From Arthrobotrys musiformis (lineage: Eukaryota > Ascomycota > Orbiliomycetes > Orbiliales > Orbiliaceae), in the NCBI GenBank assembly GCA_036971715.1, contig JAVHJL010000012.1:1364001-1428000 (forward strand): DNA of 64,000 nt. Reading direction: 5' to 3'. Under the pieces are notes generated by a model. It was given only the letters and a program-made list of their open reading frames with translations. It did no database searches and had not been told where the DNA came from. The first letter of the stretch is position 1; every line of letters begins with the position of its first letter. The position numbers were made by a program, and so were the translations under genes. Of this stretch, positions 1 through 10,920 are shown in pieces.

Positions 1-402
1 AACCGCTCTATAAATTTAATTGAATTCGACGTGCTGTGTTGTATATGTTGTGTAACGGAAATGTTGCCAAATCAGCTGATTTTTGGCCCATACAAATTTT
101 TCGCGGAGAATAGTTAAATCCCTCCTTTCAGTCGGGCAACACATTTTTGTTTTGTGTGGATGCCAGGATGGAAACCTGCCTTCCGAGGATGGAGAACTGA
201 ACCTATCATGCCAATGATGGAAAAAATAGGTATGGACATGCACACCCGTCCAGGGATATTCCAGAGTACAGTTAACTAGCACGTAAAAAAATACAAACGT
301 AGGCAAATTGAAACGAACGATCAATCAAAAACAGCTATGGGTCTGTGAATTGAAGGTTGAAGCATAGAAGTCCGAACGAATGCACGTACGATAGAAAAAG
401 CT

Positions 403-1949
403 TTATGGTGGCATAACCCTCTCAAGACGGGATTTCCATTCCAATTCAAAAATTATACGCGCGTCTAGAGCAGCCACGTATTCGATACAAGCAGTTCTCT
501 CTTCGTGCAGCTTGTTTAATTGATTGTTTATATATTTTAGACTAATCTCGAATTCGGGTTCAGTGTTTGTCCCCTTTGAATAACCATCGTTTCGTGCACA
601 TTCAAGGATATTCTTCTCCACCCTCGCAGAGAGGTAATGGGTCCTAAGCAAACTGTACTCGTTCCATACTGCCCTATACAATGCTACCGATGCAGAGAAT
701 TTACTATATATTGACGCAGAAATATCTTCGCAGGGAATAGGAAGCTCGGGGATCGCCGGTGGCTCCGGTATCGGGAGGAAGCGGACAAATGTGCTGAGCG
801 GGGGGGCTGGGCCTTCGGAGACAAAGCTTCCCTTCTTCGGTGTAGCTGGGACGGTCGAGGCACTGAGGTAGCTCTTCTGTGGGGTGTCGACATCCATCGG
901 GACAGGGGAGGCACTACTATCCACACTTGTGTCATTACCACCCCGTACCGGATGGTCGAAATTTCGTGGGCTTTGGATATCCCCATCAATAGGGTTTCTC
1001 GACCTAGAGTCCCTTAAATTGCTGTACTGCCCGCTGGCCAATGCTTGTTGTATCTTCGCAGATTGGGCGGCTTCCTTCAATTTTTTCCCCCTGTTTTTGC
1101 GAATTTTTGATTCAGGCCCCCTCGGAAACTTAGATTTCGGCGGCTTTTTTCGGCGCTTGGGTAGGTTATTTACTGGTAAAACCTCAGGGGTGTGGCTGTG
1201 GGGACGCAGCCGAGGGGATGGATCACGTTGCCCTATGACGGTTTCTTCGTGTTATTTTTTTCAGCCCGGACCCAGATGAGTACTCTGTCATTTTTACCAT
1301 TTTGTTGGTTATGATTCACTCCTACCCACTCTGACCTTGAACCAACCTTTCTCCTTTCTCTGGAATCGCTCACCCCGTCGTCCTTGTACGGATTCATCAG
1401 GCTCTTCTTGGGGTGACGAGGGGTTTCTCCTTTACGAGAGCTGCGTTGCCGCTGTTGTTCTTGCGCCGTCCTCCGCCTATAGCTATGCATTCTATCTGAA
1501 GCGCTTGTATGTGCGGCATCATCCCGGTAATATTTAGCTCTGAATGGTGCATCAACAGGCCAATCGCTTGTGTTGGCAGGCTTACTCGTGTCAAAACACG
1601 TGTTGTGGGGGGCGGATGTTTTATTGGAGGGGGCGGGGACACCGCACCCACTTTCCTTAGTTTTACTCTTCTCCCCATCGCGCTGTTTCGCGCGCTCACT
1701 TAGAAAGCCGTAAGCTTCGATAATTTTTTGAGTATAGCAGGTGAAATTGCCCTCACGGCCATGGTTCCGATCCGGGTGATGCTGAAGTACTAAATGACAA
1801 AGTTACTACGATGGCAGTATCGTAAATTGACGTCTGCGGGCTATACGCTTCGCCTTATATGCTCTTCTGAGATCCTTAGCGGAAGCATCCGCATTCAAAC
1901 CGAGAATCTCAGTATAGGTATCAATCTCTTCGCCGGGGGGTCTCGACAT
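403..1949 (-). CDS. J-domain (DnaJ-like) protein, three exons
   Basis: Read on the minus strand from ATG at 1949 to TAG at 403, with introns at 1790-1846 (57 nt, GTATAG donor) and 1233-1297 (65 nt, GTAAAA donor). The exon phases close exactly and give 474 residues. Residues about 10-65 form a J domain: helix I/II (YTEILGLNADASAKDLRRAY), then the HPD motif in HHPDRNHG at about residues 37-44 just after the first intron, then helix III/IV (KIIEAYGFLSERAKQRD). J domains stimulate Hsp70 ATPase through HPD. The rest is low-complexity, basic and proline-rich, with a C-terminal helical stretch and no Zn-finger or G/F region, so it is a class C type. No signal peptide is seen. The client and location are unknown. 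The splice structure is my inference. Confidence 0.8.
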
Positions 1950-2270
1950 CTATGAATAATTAAATCAATATCACGAAGGTAGTCTATAGATCTATGACGC
2001 TTTTTTTTGGAGATGTGCTGGTATACTATCCGTTAGGTCGCCACCAGCATTAGCAGCTACTGTGCTGAAGGGCTCTCACTGTGTTATAAATATCTCTTTC
2101 CCACGTATAAGCTATGAGTACATTCTCAAAATGTTTTTTCTTTTTCTAACTTGAAACTTTTTTGAATATTCAATTACAAAAATTAAATCAAAAAACAAGT
2201 TTAACTTCAAGTTCAAGTTGCATTTTTTATACTAATTTTTTATAACTTTTTAGAACTTTTTATAACTTGA

Positions 2271-2371
2271 ATTTTTTATAATTTTTTATAATTTTTTATA
2301 ATTTTTTATAATTTTTTATAATTTTTTATAATTTTTTATAATTTTTTATAATTTTTTATAATTTTTTATAA
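2271..2371. repeat. 10-bp minisatellite (attttttata)n
   Basis: About ten exact head-to-tail copies of a 10-bp AT unit, preceded by a degenerate stretch from about 2200. It abuts the presumed outer end of an LTR at 2373. Confidence 0.9.
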
Positions 2372-2372
2372 A

Positions 2373-2536
2373 TGTGATAGCGTTATGCTGTGATTGTATA
2401 CGTATGCTGTAGGATAGATGTTGTATTGTTCTAGGTTTAGAGCTAGGCTCTGGGCTGGCTAGCTGGCTAGTATACAGGGTAGACAACACAGGTGACACAG
2501 GCAGGCTGGTAGCCTGGCTGGAGCATGGGCCTTACA
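2373..2536 (-). repeat. possible solo or 3' LTR of the adjacent Gypsy element
   Basis: On the minus strand this 164-bp stretch begins TGTAAGGCCC and ends TATCACA, i.e. TG...CA boundaries expected of an LTR. It lies downstream of the chromodomain polyprotein remnant, where a 3' LTR would be. No matching 5' LTR is visible beyond 5.8 kb, so the assignment is tentative. Confidence 0.35.
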
Positions 2537-3020
2537 TCCACTAAAACAGGAAAATGCCTGTTATAATACAGGTGTTTTGTAAGGAAAAACAGGGCCAAGG
2601 GACAAAATACGGAGGAAGGAACAACGCTCTAAGGGACAAGCTTTTGTGTAACGCCGTTAAGCTTATAGTTAAGCTTAACCAAGGATAACCGGTAAAGGAA
2701 ACGCAGGCGAAAGTTAAATCTTTCGGCAGAAAACGTAGAAGTAAATTTGAGAAACGAAACGGGGGTCTCTTCGGCCGGTAAGCGGAATAGGTGGGCGCCG
2801 GGGGGTTATCTTTCGACAGGCGCGTGTGGGGGCGGGTGAGAGGGTGCCTATCTTAGGCCAAAGGAGACCTTATGGGTCGTAGTGGTGGTGGTCGCGGGGG
2901 TGGTGGTGGTGGTGGTATGAGAGTATGCAACGGAAACACGCGGCGCGGGCCTTCTGTAGGCTAGGCTAACTGATAGGGCCACAGTGAAGGCCACTGCACC
3001 GAATCTCTTCATTCCGGCGG
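2537..3020. other. spacer between LTR and Gypsy polyprotein
   Basis: GC-richer non-coding stretch with a GGT-rich patch near 2885-2915 and AAGCTTA palindromes near 2650-2675. It probably belongs to the 3' untranslated part of the retroelement. No ORF is supported. Confidence 0.4.
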
Positions 3021-3023
3021 CGG

Positions 3024-5759
3024 TCATTCAGACGATGGCGGCAGCAGGAATCGAGGCGAGCGACGCGGTTCCTGGCGCGGTTCTTGAGTCTGGGCCTTCT
3101 TGAGGATGGATTTGGACGGTTTGGACGGTTTGGGGGTGGTGGTGACCTGGGTAGCAGGTGGTTTGGCGGTTGTGATGGCCTGGCTGGCTGGCGGTTTGGT
3201 GGTTGAGGCAGACGGGCGCGCGGCGATGGCGGACTTGGGGGTTGGGCGGATTACCGTGCGGATTCTTTCCTTATCCGTTGGAGTAGGTCCGGGCAGTCTG
3301 CGCGCAAGCGTTCCCCGGTCTCCCATGTGGCGTCTTCGATTGGCCAACCGGTCCATTTACATTTGTATATGACCTTGTCACCGCGTCCTCGTTGTTTTTT
3401 ATGCGCGGTGATGTCCTCGATCTCATAGTACTCGTCGTTGTCCTCGTTGTTCGGTACTGGTACTGGGGTATCGCGCGCTGGGCCCGTTGGGCCGGGCCTG
3501 GTTGGGCGTTCATGCAACCTATCCGCTGCGTCAGACAGAGGGATAGCTGGCTCCAGATGGATAATGGAGATCACTGGGTTTACATCCCACAAAGCCGGGA
3601 TGGCAATGCGATACATCCACTCATCAGTGCGCTCCACTTGACATGGGTGAGACTTCTTTGGGCCGAGTTTGCGGCTATTCACGCTAGAGGCGCGGTACCC
3701 TTGCTCGCCAGTGCGTTGAGCATACTTGACGTGCACGTAGTCACCTGGGGCCAACTTGGGGAATGGTAGGTGCTTCCGATCGAAATAACGGGTGTAAGCC
3801 CAGGCGCCATAGCGGACGGCGTCGACGCTATTACCACGCATTATATCTCGGCGTTGTTGGTAACTTACGGCCATTGGGTCGTTCGTTGGTATGGAGGCAC
3901 CGGTGGCGGTAACCACTTTGGCTGGTTCCATCTTCAGTGGGCGGCGGGGCACAAAACCAAGTAAGGCCTCAAATGGGGCTATGCCTATTGCTTTGTGATA
4001 CGTCGCATTGTATTCGAACTGGAGGGTTGGACCTCTCGGCCGGGCCATTGGCTCGGTTGTTATAGGCTGTGGTGTATGCCAGGCTAGTGCCACTAATAGT
4101 ATGTAACGTAGCCCAGAAGGTAGACATGAAAACCGGATCTTGGTCGGCAACAAAGCGCCTTGGGGTGCCCATGATTGGTCTTGCTGTTCTGTCGAAAGCT
4201 CGTGCCCAAGATTCTGCACTCCAGACGGCCTGTCCTGGTATGTACATTGCGTATTTGGTTGCTCGACATACCATTGTCGGAACCTTGTCGTATTCTATGT
4301 TTGAACCCTCACGGGTGGACTTTGGGGGTCCAGTGATGAAATCCATATTGATTTCTGCGAAGGGATTCACTTCATAGACAGTCTTGAGAAGGCCATAGGG
4401 CTTACGGGTGTCCGGTTTGTTTAGTCGACAGCTGCAACGTAGAACATACTCCTTAATTAACTTAGAGCTGTGCAACCCCAGGTAGTATGCTCTCCGGAAA
4501 ACTCATGGATCTTGTCCATTCTGGTGTGTTTTGAACGGTCATGCGCTTCCTTAAGGAAGGTAACGTGAAGGAACCAAAAAAATTTGGGGCGGAAAACGCT
4601 TCTTTCAACAGATTGAACGACATGGTTTGGGCCGGGGATGGGTCAGGTAACTTGGTTGTGCCAACGTATATCTTTCTGTCCTTGGCTTTCTTTGGACTTT
4701 CCTTTAGCATAGCAGTCTTGAGGCGTTGGAGCGGTTCTGCGATGACCGCAAAGTTGGGGGTGAACTTTCGATACCACCCAGTTAGCCCTAGAAAGTGCTC
4801 TAACTGGTTGAGACGCTTTGGGTATTGCATCTTGATGATAGGCTCAACTCGGGACTTGATTGTGTATCGACGTCATGAAAGCCGATATTGCACTTCTGTA
4901 GTGAAAGGTCCAGCTCTGCCTTGTCTAGGATGGTCAAGACAGCCCTAAGATGGTTGAGGTGTTCTTCGAACGTGTCTGAACCAATGGAGATGTCGTCGAT
5001 GTACGCTCTGCAGAACTCCCTGACCTGTTCAAGCAGTTGGTCTATGTATTCCTGCATCCGACCAGGGGAATTCTTGAACCCAAGGGGGATAAAACACAAA
5101 CACTCGCGGCCACGGTGCGAGACAATCGTAAATGTCCATTGGTCCCGCGGATGTACTCCTAAATGGTGGAACGCGAACTTTATATCCAGGATGGAAACCC
5201 ACTTCTTGTTTCTCAGGCTCTCGATCATGTCTTCGTTAAGTCGACCGCCTCTTCCCTTGCTAACTTTTCTCTTAGGACCGTATTCTGTGCTTCGGTTATT
5301 TTCAGGTACCGCTTGTGGGCACCGTCTATTTTTGCATTTTCCGTGGTTCTGATCGATCTCAGGTAAGTCCTTGCCTCTTCGACAGTACGGAACCCTTTGT
5401 AGGCCGTGGTTAGCGTCGTCGTGGCCATGGGCGTAGTTCTGGTAGTCAGGGCTGTCCTTGCTGGCGTCTGCTTCGCAGGGGTTGGCTTGCCTGCGTCCTC
5501 AAAGCCCGTATGGCCTTCCCAAAGATTCGAGGCCGTTTCCCTGGCAATTGCACTTTCGAGACGCGGTATGTCGAAGGCGACCCTCAATTGAGATAGCTTC
5601 TTTACGGTGGGACCCTGTTGGATTTCCATGGCGATCATAAACAATAACGATTTGACCTTTTTGTTTGTTGGTCTGGTGGCCCAAGGACAACAGTATAATT
5701 GTGCAGTTGCGCGTGATCTTTGTAATGCTGTACGATGGCTTTTTAAGTGGGAAGCTCAA
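3024..5759 (-). mobile_element. degenerate Ty3/Gypsy element with chromodomain (chromovirus)
   Basis: Read on the minus strand, pieces in several frames follow the Gypsy pol order. A gag-like low-complexity part lies at 5225-5759. Reverse transcriptase is at 4800-5228, with the catalytic AYIDDISIGSD box and the LGFKNSPGRMQEYID segment. The RT/RNase H connection is at 4462-4830 (FLGLTGWYRKFTPNF). Integrase is at 3969-4475 (INMDFITGPP, FVADQDPVF). The C-terminus at 3251-4219 has the GPF/LEP-like region and a chromodomain (YEIEDITAHK, YKCKWTGWPIEDATWE). Frameshifts separate these blocks, the N-terminal half of RT is missing and no protease is visible. The copy is dead. Confidence 0.85.
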
Positions 5760-6002
5760 TTGGGTCCGGTGGTTTGAGCATGACGATAGGATGGTGGTTG
5801 GGAGTTAATTGGAAGGAGAAAGAAGGTTTTGTGGCGTTGTAGATTTTGTGTTGTGTTGTGGGTTACGCGTTTACATATATGGGGTATGCCCCCTAGGAAT
5901 ATAGAATGCCCCCTAGGAATATAGAATGCTCCCTAACTAGGAATCAATAGGAGGCCCCAGAGGAATTCCCTTTTATCTTAGTTGGAAGTATAAGCAATTA
6001 TA
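5760..6002. other. non-coding flank with short direct repeats
   Basis: Contains two copies of tgccccctaggaatataga (5887-5925) followed by a third variant. It is probably the truncated 5' side of the Gypsy element. No gene is seen. Confidence 0.35.
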
Positions 6003-6482
6003 GCTGCTGTCTGTTGTATTCTAGTCGGTGAATTTGTCGCTGCGAGGATAGAGTATGCGCCGCAGAATGAATGGCAGAATGAATGGAGAGAGCGATTTCA
6101 GGGGTTCGTCGAGATGCATGTCTCGCCGTCAACATTTTTTGGATCGGCGCCCCAGCAGTTACAAGAGATGAACGTAACGTACGTAAATTTTGTATCTGTA
6201 TTATTGTGCGCTATGTATATTAATTAGTAAAAGATCGATAAAACAAGGGATAAAGACGATATCTTTCCGGAAGTCGGCCTAGGGATCCCTAAAAAAAGTG
6301 CAATCGTTTGTAGGGCCCAAGCAGGGTATCTTTGTCGTGGAGAGTAGAGGAGAGTGCTTGTGTTCTCCGAGATGTGTGCTGAAATCGAGGGATTGGGGAA
6401 AGGGAAAAAGGTGGTAAAAATGGCAGGGTGACGAACTTCGACCTCTGCGCAAGACCGATTGAACAAGTTCCCGGCCCCTGTG
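6003..6482 (+). repeat. dispersed repeat F, copy 1
   Basis: Closely matches 37312-37862 in the same orientation. Shared blocks include cagcagttacaagag, gtgcttgtgttctc and gtgtgctgaaatcgagggat. There are many substitutions and indels, and no protein-coding signature. Its class (LTR, SINE or other) cannot be told from two diverged copies. Confidence 0.75.
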
Positions 6483-6772
6483 GCAAACACAGGCAATCTT
6501 ACGTTGCGCCGCCCAAATCCATGTAGATAATTAGGACTTCCGAGGGCGTCTAACAGCCGGACGTAGCAATTCGTTTCTTACTCTCTGTGTGAGGCATAGC
6601 CCCAGCACGCGCGGCATGCAGGCCGTAGGCATCTTACTCTCAACAACACCATAGCATCGTAAGCTTATACTCTAGGCCGCATTCTCGCTTGAATAGTATT
6701 GTTTTAAACTTTAACTATACTAATTAAATATTTTTTAGTTTTTTTTAAAAAATTAGAATACTAGATTTTAAA

Positions 6773-7809
6773 TAGACCTTTACACTGGGCTCGCTTACCC
6801 CTGCAACCAAATACCCCAACAAAAAATTATCTCGTTAAATAATAATTAGAAATCAAATAAAATTTAATAGAAACTAGAAAAAAATAGAATAAGTCAAAAT
6901 ATTAAAAAATAATTAAAATATGTAGGAATATTAGTACTATATGTGAGGCATCCCTATAGCCAGAAACGCGTTGTTGCGTTGTTTCGTTCTATAACAACCC
7001 AGGCTACCCAGGGCCCTCAGAGGAATACAACTTACAACTTACGTCATAACCATAACTTCATAAGCCTGCCTTATACTTAGTCTTGTGTTGCAGACGCTGG
7101 CCCACACCTTCAGTGTGGGGCGTCTTGACCAAAAATTGAATGATTTGTACCGGAACTGCTAGCAACACAATTTTATTGCCTTCTGATCAGATCTGACAAT
7201 GATTTTATATGCAAAAATATGAGCTGAGCCGAGTAAATATCCCGTTGCTATGGCTAGTCAGCCCGTTGCTATGGCTAGTCAGCCCGTTGCTATGGCTAGT
7301 TGTCAGATCTGACAGATTTATTGATTTTGCTCGGCGAAATATTTATATATAAATTATATGACAGACGATTAGATCTGATCAGAAGGCAATAAAATTGTGT
7401 TGCTAGCAGTTCCGGTACAAATCATTCAATTTTTGGTCAAGACTATAGTGGGCTTTTATTTTTTCTATGCACGATTATAAGCTAGTGGAACTGACAAACA
7501 ACAAAATCGATGATGTATATTTCATTTTAAGTACCCAAAAAAGGAATGTTGCTATGATGTTAGCTTTTATTTAAGTATCCTATAAACCCAAAATCAATAA
7601 ATTACTATCACTCGCTTGAGATAAGATTATGTTGAAGTGCTGGTGGTGCGGTAGTCTCCTAGCAAGAGAGCCCCTGTTAATTATTTTTTAACATTTTAAA
7701 TTATTGTGTTTTTTTCAAGTTGTCATTAAATTTTATTTGCTTTGTAATTATTAAGAGAGATAATTTTTTGTTGGGGTGTTTGGTTGCAGGGGTAAGCGAG
7801 CCCGGTGTA
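6773..7809. mobile_element. TIR element A, largest copy (DNA transposon relic)
   Basis: The left end reads tagacctttacactgggctc followed by gcttacccctgcaacc and an AT-rich subterminal part. The right end (about 7660-7809) is its reverse complement, ending in gtaagcgagcccggtgta. The same termini recur near 9050, 9465, 15096 and 24200. No transposase ORF is visible inside, so the element is non-autonomous. A second MITE sits inside it at 7122-7443. The outermost right bases diverge, so no target-site duplication can be fixed. Confidence 0.75.
7122..7443. mobile_element. MITE C with perfect 73-bp inverted repeats
   Basis: The arms at 7122-7194 and 7371-7443 are exact reverse complements over 73 bp, starting gtcttgaccaaaaattgaat. 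The 176-bp core holds a 21-bp unit (cccgttgctatggctagtca plus g) repeated three times near 7231-7300. Perfect arms in a decayed neighbourhood imply a recent insertion. It is nested inside TIR element A. No TSD is clear. Confidence 0.9.
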
Positions 7810-7956
7810 CTAAACAGTAACGTTAACTAGAGTTCTGGTTTTTTTTCTGTTTAAGATAATATAATTAATCGTTTCGTGCAATGTTATAACTAAACTGCCA
7901 GTGCGTTTCGTCACAGTCAGTCTCGTGACCAGACTTCGTTTCGTGAACCGCGAACG

Positions 7957-8175
7957 TTGGAGCAGTATCGATGTGTTGTTTTTGTTGTTTTCATTAATTT
8001 TTTTTATTTATTGCCGGTCGTTATTTCGCGCCATAACAAGAACAACTTGAAGGAGAACGAGAAGCAACCAGGATTCAAGTTTATTTACGCGCGAATTGCA
8101 ATATTTTTAACGCGAAGCCGCGTCAGGAGCTTCTTATGTGCGAAACTAAGAGAAGTTGCGCAAGAGTTACCGTAA
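7957..8175 (+). CDS. uncertain small ORF
   Basis: A 72-codon frame beginning at TTG, with a hydrophobic N-terminal stretch (about residues 7-24) that would suit a signal or membrane segment, then a basic part. There is no ATG, homology or splice context. It may be chance. Confidence 0.15.
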   Translation: MEQYRCVVFVVFINFFYLLPVVISRHNKNNLKENEKQPGFKFIYARIAIFLTRSRVRSFLCAKLREVAQELP

Positions 8176-8216
8176 AAAGGCCTCTACTGTCATCTCCAAA
8201 AACTAGCTCTATAGCT

Positions 8217-8504
8217 CTAGGGGTGTTCGGTGGCCGCAGGGCCGGGGCCGGGGCCCAGGCTGGGTTGCACGTGCTGTACAACGCTAATACCGTGGTCGAC
8301 TAAGTCGAGACACGAAGAGAACCCGCTGCCTTCAGAGTCGGCGGACGGGCCTAGAGAGTTGAGGGCCTGTCTATCGGGCCATGATGGAAAAAAGGTACGA
8401 TGCTCACCACGGTAATTTGGAAAGCGAAGCGTGGCAAAGTGGTCGCCCCGCTGTTGGTTATTTTGACACGAAATCGGGCGAACTATGGAAATCGGGACGG
8501 ACAT
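8217..8504 (-). CDS. uncertain 95-codon ORF
   Basis: Starts at a genuine ATG (8504) and has a Gly/Pro-rich C-terminus. Nothing recognisable. It lies between transposon remnants and is probably non-coding or part of a retroelement leader. Confidence 0.2.
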   Translation of the reverse strand: MSVPISIVRPISCQNNQQRGDHFATLRFPNYRGEHRTFFPSWPDRQALNSLGPSADSEGSGFSSCLDLVDHGISVVQHVQPSLGPGPGPAATEHP

Positions 8505-8639
8505 TCAAGTTGTATGTGGATATATGGTTTGATAAAGAGAAAGGGAAGAAAAGGCTATAAGCTAGTACTTATATATGTTTTTGATAGGTATAATTAGCGA
8601 ATAAAATAATATTTTTATAAATAGCAAATGCCAAAAATT

Positions 8640-8840
8640 CATATATGAATTCAGTGATGATTCTGATGAATTCACCGTTCTGATCCTATATAAAGGCCCG
8701 GGCATGTTCTAAGTCAGGTGGTTCCCAAGCACTTGACTTATAACACTATATTCAAGTTTTATTTTAGAACATATGTCAGGAGACGACAGCTCTCGAGTCG
8801 TCTCTTAGCCGTAGAACCCTTTATATGGCGCCCGAACCAA
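8640..8840 (+). repeat. LTR-like remnant with TATA box and primer-binding-site-like motif
   Basis: A TATATAAAGG box lies at 8687-8696. A stem (ggagacgac / gtcgtctc) follows at about 8780-8803, then tggcgcccgaac at 8826-8837. That 12-mer is complementary to the CCA end of a tRNA with acceptor end GTTCGGGCGCCA, the typical arrangement at an LTR/primer-binding-site junction. LTR borders and downstream gag were not found, so this is an inference from layout. Confidence 0.4.
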
Positions 8841-9049
8841 GTCGACGTACTCGGTAGTTTGACCTTTTTTGCCTCAACAACGCGAACGGGCGCCGCGTGA
8901 CAACATTGGCTTATGACATGATTACTTTCACAGCCTGAGCGAAAACGTGATTTTGTTTAGTAAAATTCTAATTTATTAGTGAAGGGGGACCCGATACTAG
9001 TAATTCCCTTGAATTAATATTAAACTTGAAAAAAAAAAAAAATTTTTTT

Positions 9050-9105
9050 GGTGGTTTTTGGTTGCAGGGGTAAGCGAGCCGGCGTAGAGGCCTATTTTTG
9101 ACGAT
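9050..9105 (+). mobile_element. TIR element A, right-end fragment
   Basis: ggttgcaggggtaagcgagc followed by cggcgtagaggcc matches the right terminus of element A with small changes. Confidence 0.6.
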
Positions 9106-9464
9106 TTGTTCAAGTTGTGTATGAGAAATACACAAAAATCCTAAAATCCATTTATTCTTCAAGTTTTATTTAAAAGCGGATAACCTTCAAGTTTATAAAT
9201 AATAAAATAATAATATCTTACCAAATTTATAAAAGGTTCCTAATAATGGTTTTTGATTCAAAATGATTTTTTGAGATCTGTAAAAGGCTTTTTGAAGTCT
9301 TTTTGTAGTTTTGGGCGCGGTTACTTTTGTCGTGGTTTCGGGGGGAAAAAAAATAATTTTTTTTTTTTTTTAGATTTTTGAGCCGAAACAGTAATTAATT
9401 GCGTAAATACCTAACTAGTTGGGTGGATAGCTGATTAACCGTCCTAGTTAGTTATAGTGAGAAT

Positions 9465-9481
9465 TAGACCTTTACACTGGG
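9465..9481 (+). mobile_element. TIR element A, left-end fragment
   Basis: tagacctttacactggg is identical to the left end of element A at 6773. It is cut off abruptly by MITE B at 9482, indicating insertion of B into, or at, this terminus. Confidence 0.6.
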
Positions 9482-9796
9482 TAGAGATTGACATGGGGGC
9501 GGTTTAAACCGCAAACCAATCCAATCCAACCCGCCAAGAACGGTTTGGGTTGGTTTGGTTTTCATAAATAAAAATTAGGTTTGGTTTGGATCGGTTTATT
9601 AATATAATATTTTTTTCTTTTTAAATATTAGTAGTAAATATTAGGTTTTAACAAATAATTTTAAAAAATTTAACGGTTTTGAGAAAGTTTGACGGTTTTT
9701 TGGAGTGGTTTGGTTTCTTAATTAGAAAACCGAAAACCGCTATGGATGGTTTTTGATATGGAAAACCCGACCCAAACCGCCCCATGTCATTCTCTA
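9482..9796 (+). mobile_element. MITE B, full-length copy (hAT-like termini)
   Basis: Bounded by tagagattgacatggg and its near inverse catgtcattctcta. The interior is AT-rich and full of ggtttggtt/aaccgc runs. No ORF. Related copies lie at 23696-23807, 28317-28575, 30022-30095 and 41690-41821. The hAT-like label rests only on the terminal bases. A clean 8-bp TSD was not found. Confidence 0.75.
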
Positions 9797-9991
9797 ATTT
9801 TAATTGTTATAGCTACTAGCGTTTTAGTTTTTAAAGTTTATAAAAATCGATATATATTACGTTTATATCTTATATATCGCGTAATAGAGCTCGCTTTTGC
9901 GGCAAAGCCGGGTTTTGAAAATCTCCAATGATCGGGACTCGTAATAGCTAAGGCTACGTGACGACAGCTCTTGAAGACCATGTCTTCGGTC

Positions 9992-10300
9992 TCAGTACAT
10001 ATACGTGTTCGCGAAGAATAAAATTTGAAGGCCCCAGTGTTCAAGGAAATTAGGATCATAGGATAGTAGCTCGTAATATCCCAAGTTCTGTGTAAAGTTC
10101 GGGGCTGTGATATCTATTTTGTGACCTCGACGGCTATCCCTATTCGCATTCTTTGCTCTCACGCAGCGAGTATTTATTTCATCGTTGGTTAAATCGAACC
10201 ACGGCGTATTTCTGATTAACTGCATTTGTAGGCAGGAGGTAGATAAACTATCACACCCGATAGTCTCCAGAGTTTTGCTATCTTCCAGGTTTTCACACAT
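9992..10300 (-). CDS. unidentified ORF, 102 codons
   Basis: Opens with ATG at 10300. The composition is protein-like (mixed polar and aromatic residues, four Cys) with no signal peptide or known motif. No confident intron was located upstream. It may be an exon of an unknown gene or chance. Confidence 0.3.
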   Translation of the reverse strand: MCENLEDSKTLETIGCDSLSTSCLQMQLIRNTPWFDLTNDEINTRCVRAKNANRDSRRGHKIDITAPNFTQNLGYYELLSYDPNFLEHWGLQILFFANTYMY

Positions 10301-10900
10301 TTTATGTATCTATAGGTCTTAGTATCAATTCGTGTAGGCAATCCCCGCCTCTCCATCGCGAAAAGTCCACATCAAATGTACAGCATGGACGTACTTCTAA
10401 ACAAGGTCGGTGCCTGTATAGGGTGCCCGCCGAAATCGTGCCCAACTCCGTAGCTTTATACTACCCTATACTTTTAATACCTGTCCTAATTCAGTGCGCA
10501 TATCTTTTCTAAAGCCAAGTGGCTTTTCCTAAAGGCAGGAAAATATTCGAAAATATACAATTGACCTTAGACCAAACCATTTAAGTCTAATACAGGACCT
10601 TCAAGCCAACCCGAAGTTACCTGCCGGATCCTGATATAATTTTGCAATATATATATTTATATACCACGACTAATGCGCATCGGCTCTCGGCCTTCCCCTA
10701 GGTGTGTTAACCCGGTACCCTTGGCCTTTCTAGCCAGCGCCCATGCTCTTTGCCGTATATATTACAAATATATATCTACCTATGCATCATCGCCCACGAC
10801 AGTGTTTCTTCCATACTAGCATTTTTTTTCTTCTCACGGCATCTAGCCTAGTCTCGCGGCGCCTATGTCCAAAACCCGACGCAGCCAGTACTAAAGTGAT
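10301..10900. other. non-coding stretch
   Basis: No supported gene. It holds AT-rich tracts and a tatatatatt patch near 10646-10660. A minus-strand frame overlaps the next ORF and is treated as its shadow. Confidence 0.4.
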
Positions 10901-10920
10901 TTGGCGATCTTCCACGAAAA

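Noticed and set aside
16..324. 102-codon minus-strand ORF with hydrophobic N-terminus
   Set aside because: Starts at TTG and has no supporting signal or homology.
884..1703. Three plus-strand ORFs opposite the J-domain gene
   Set aside because: They lack motifs and lie antisense to exons whose phases close exactly.
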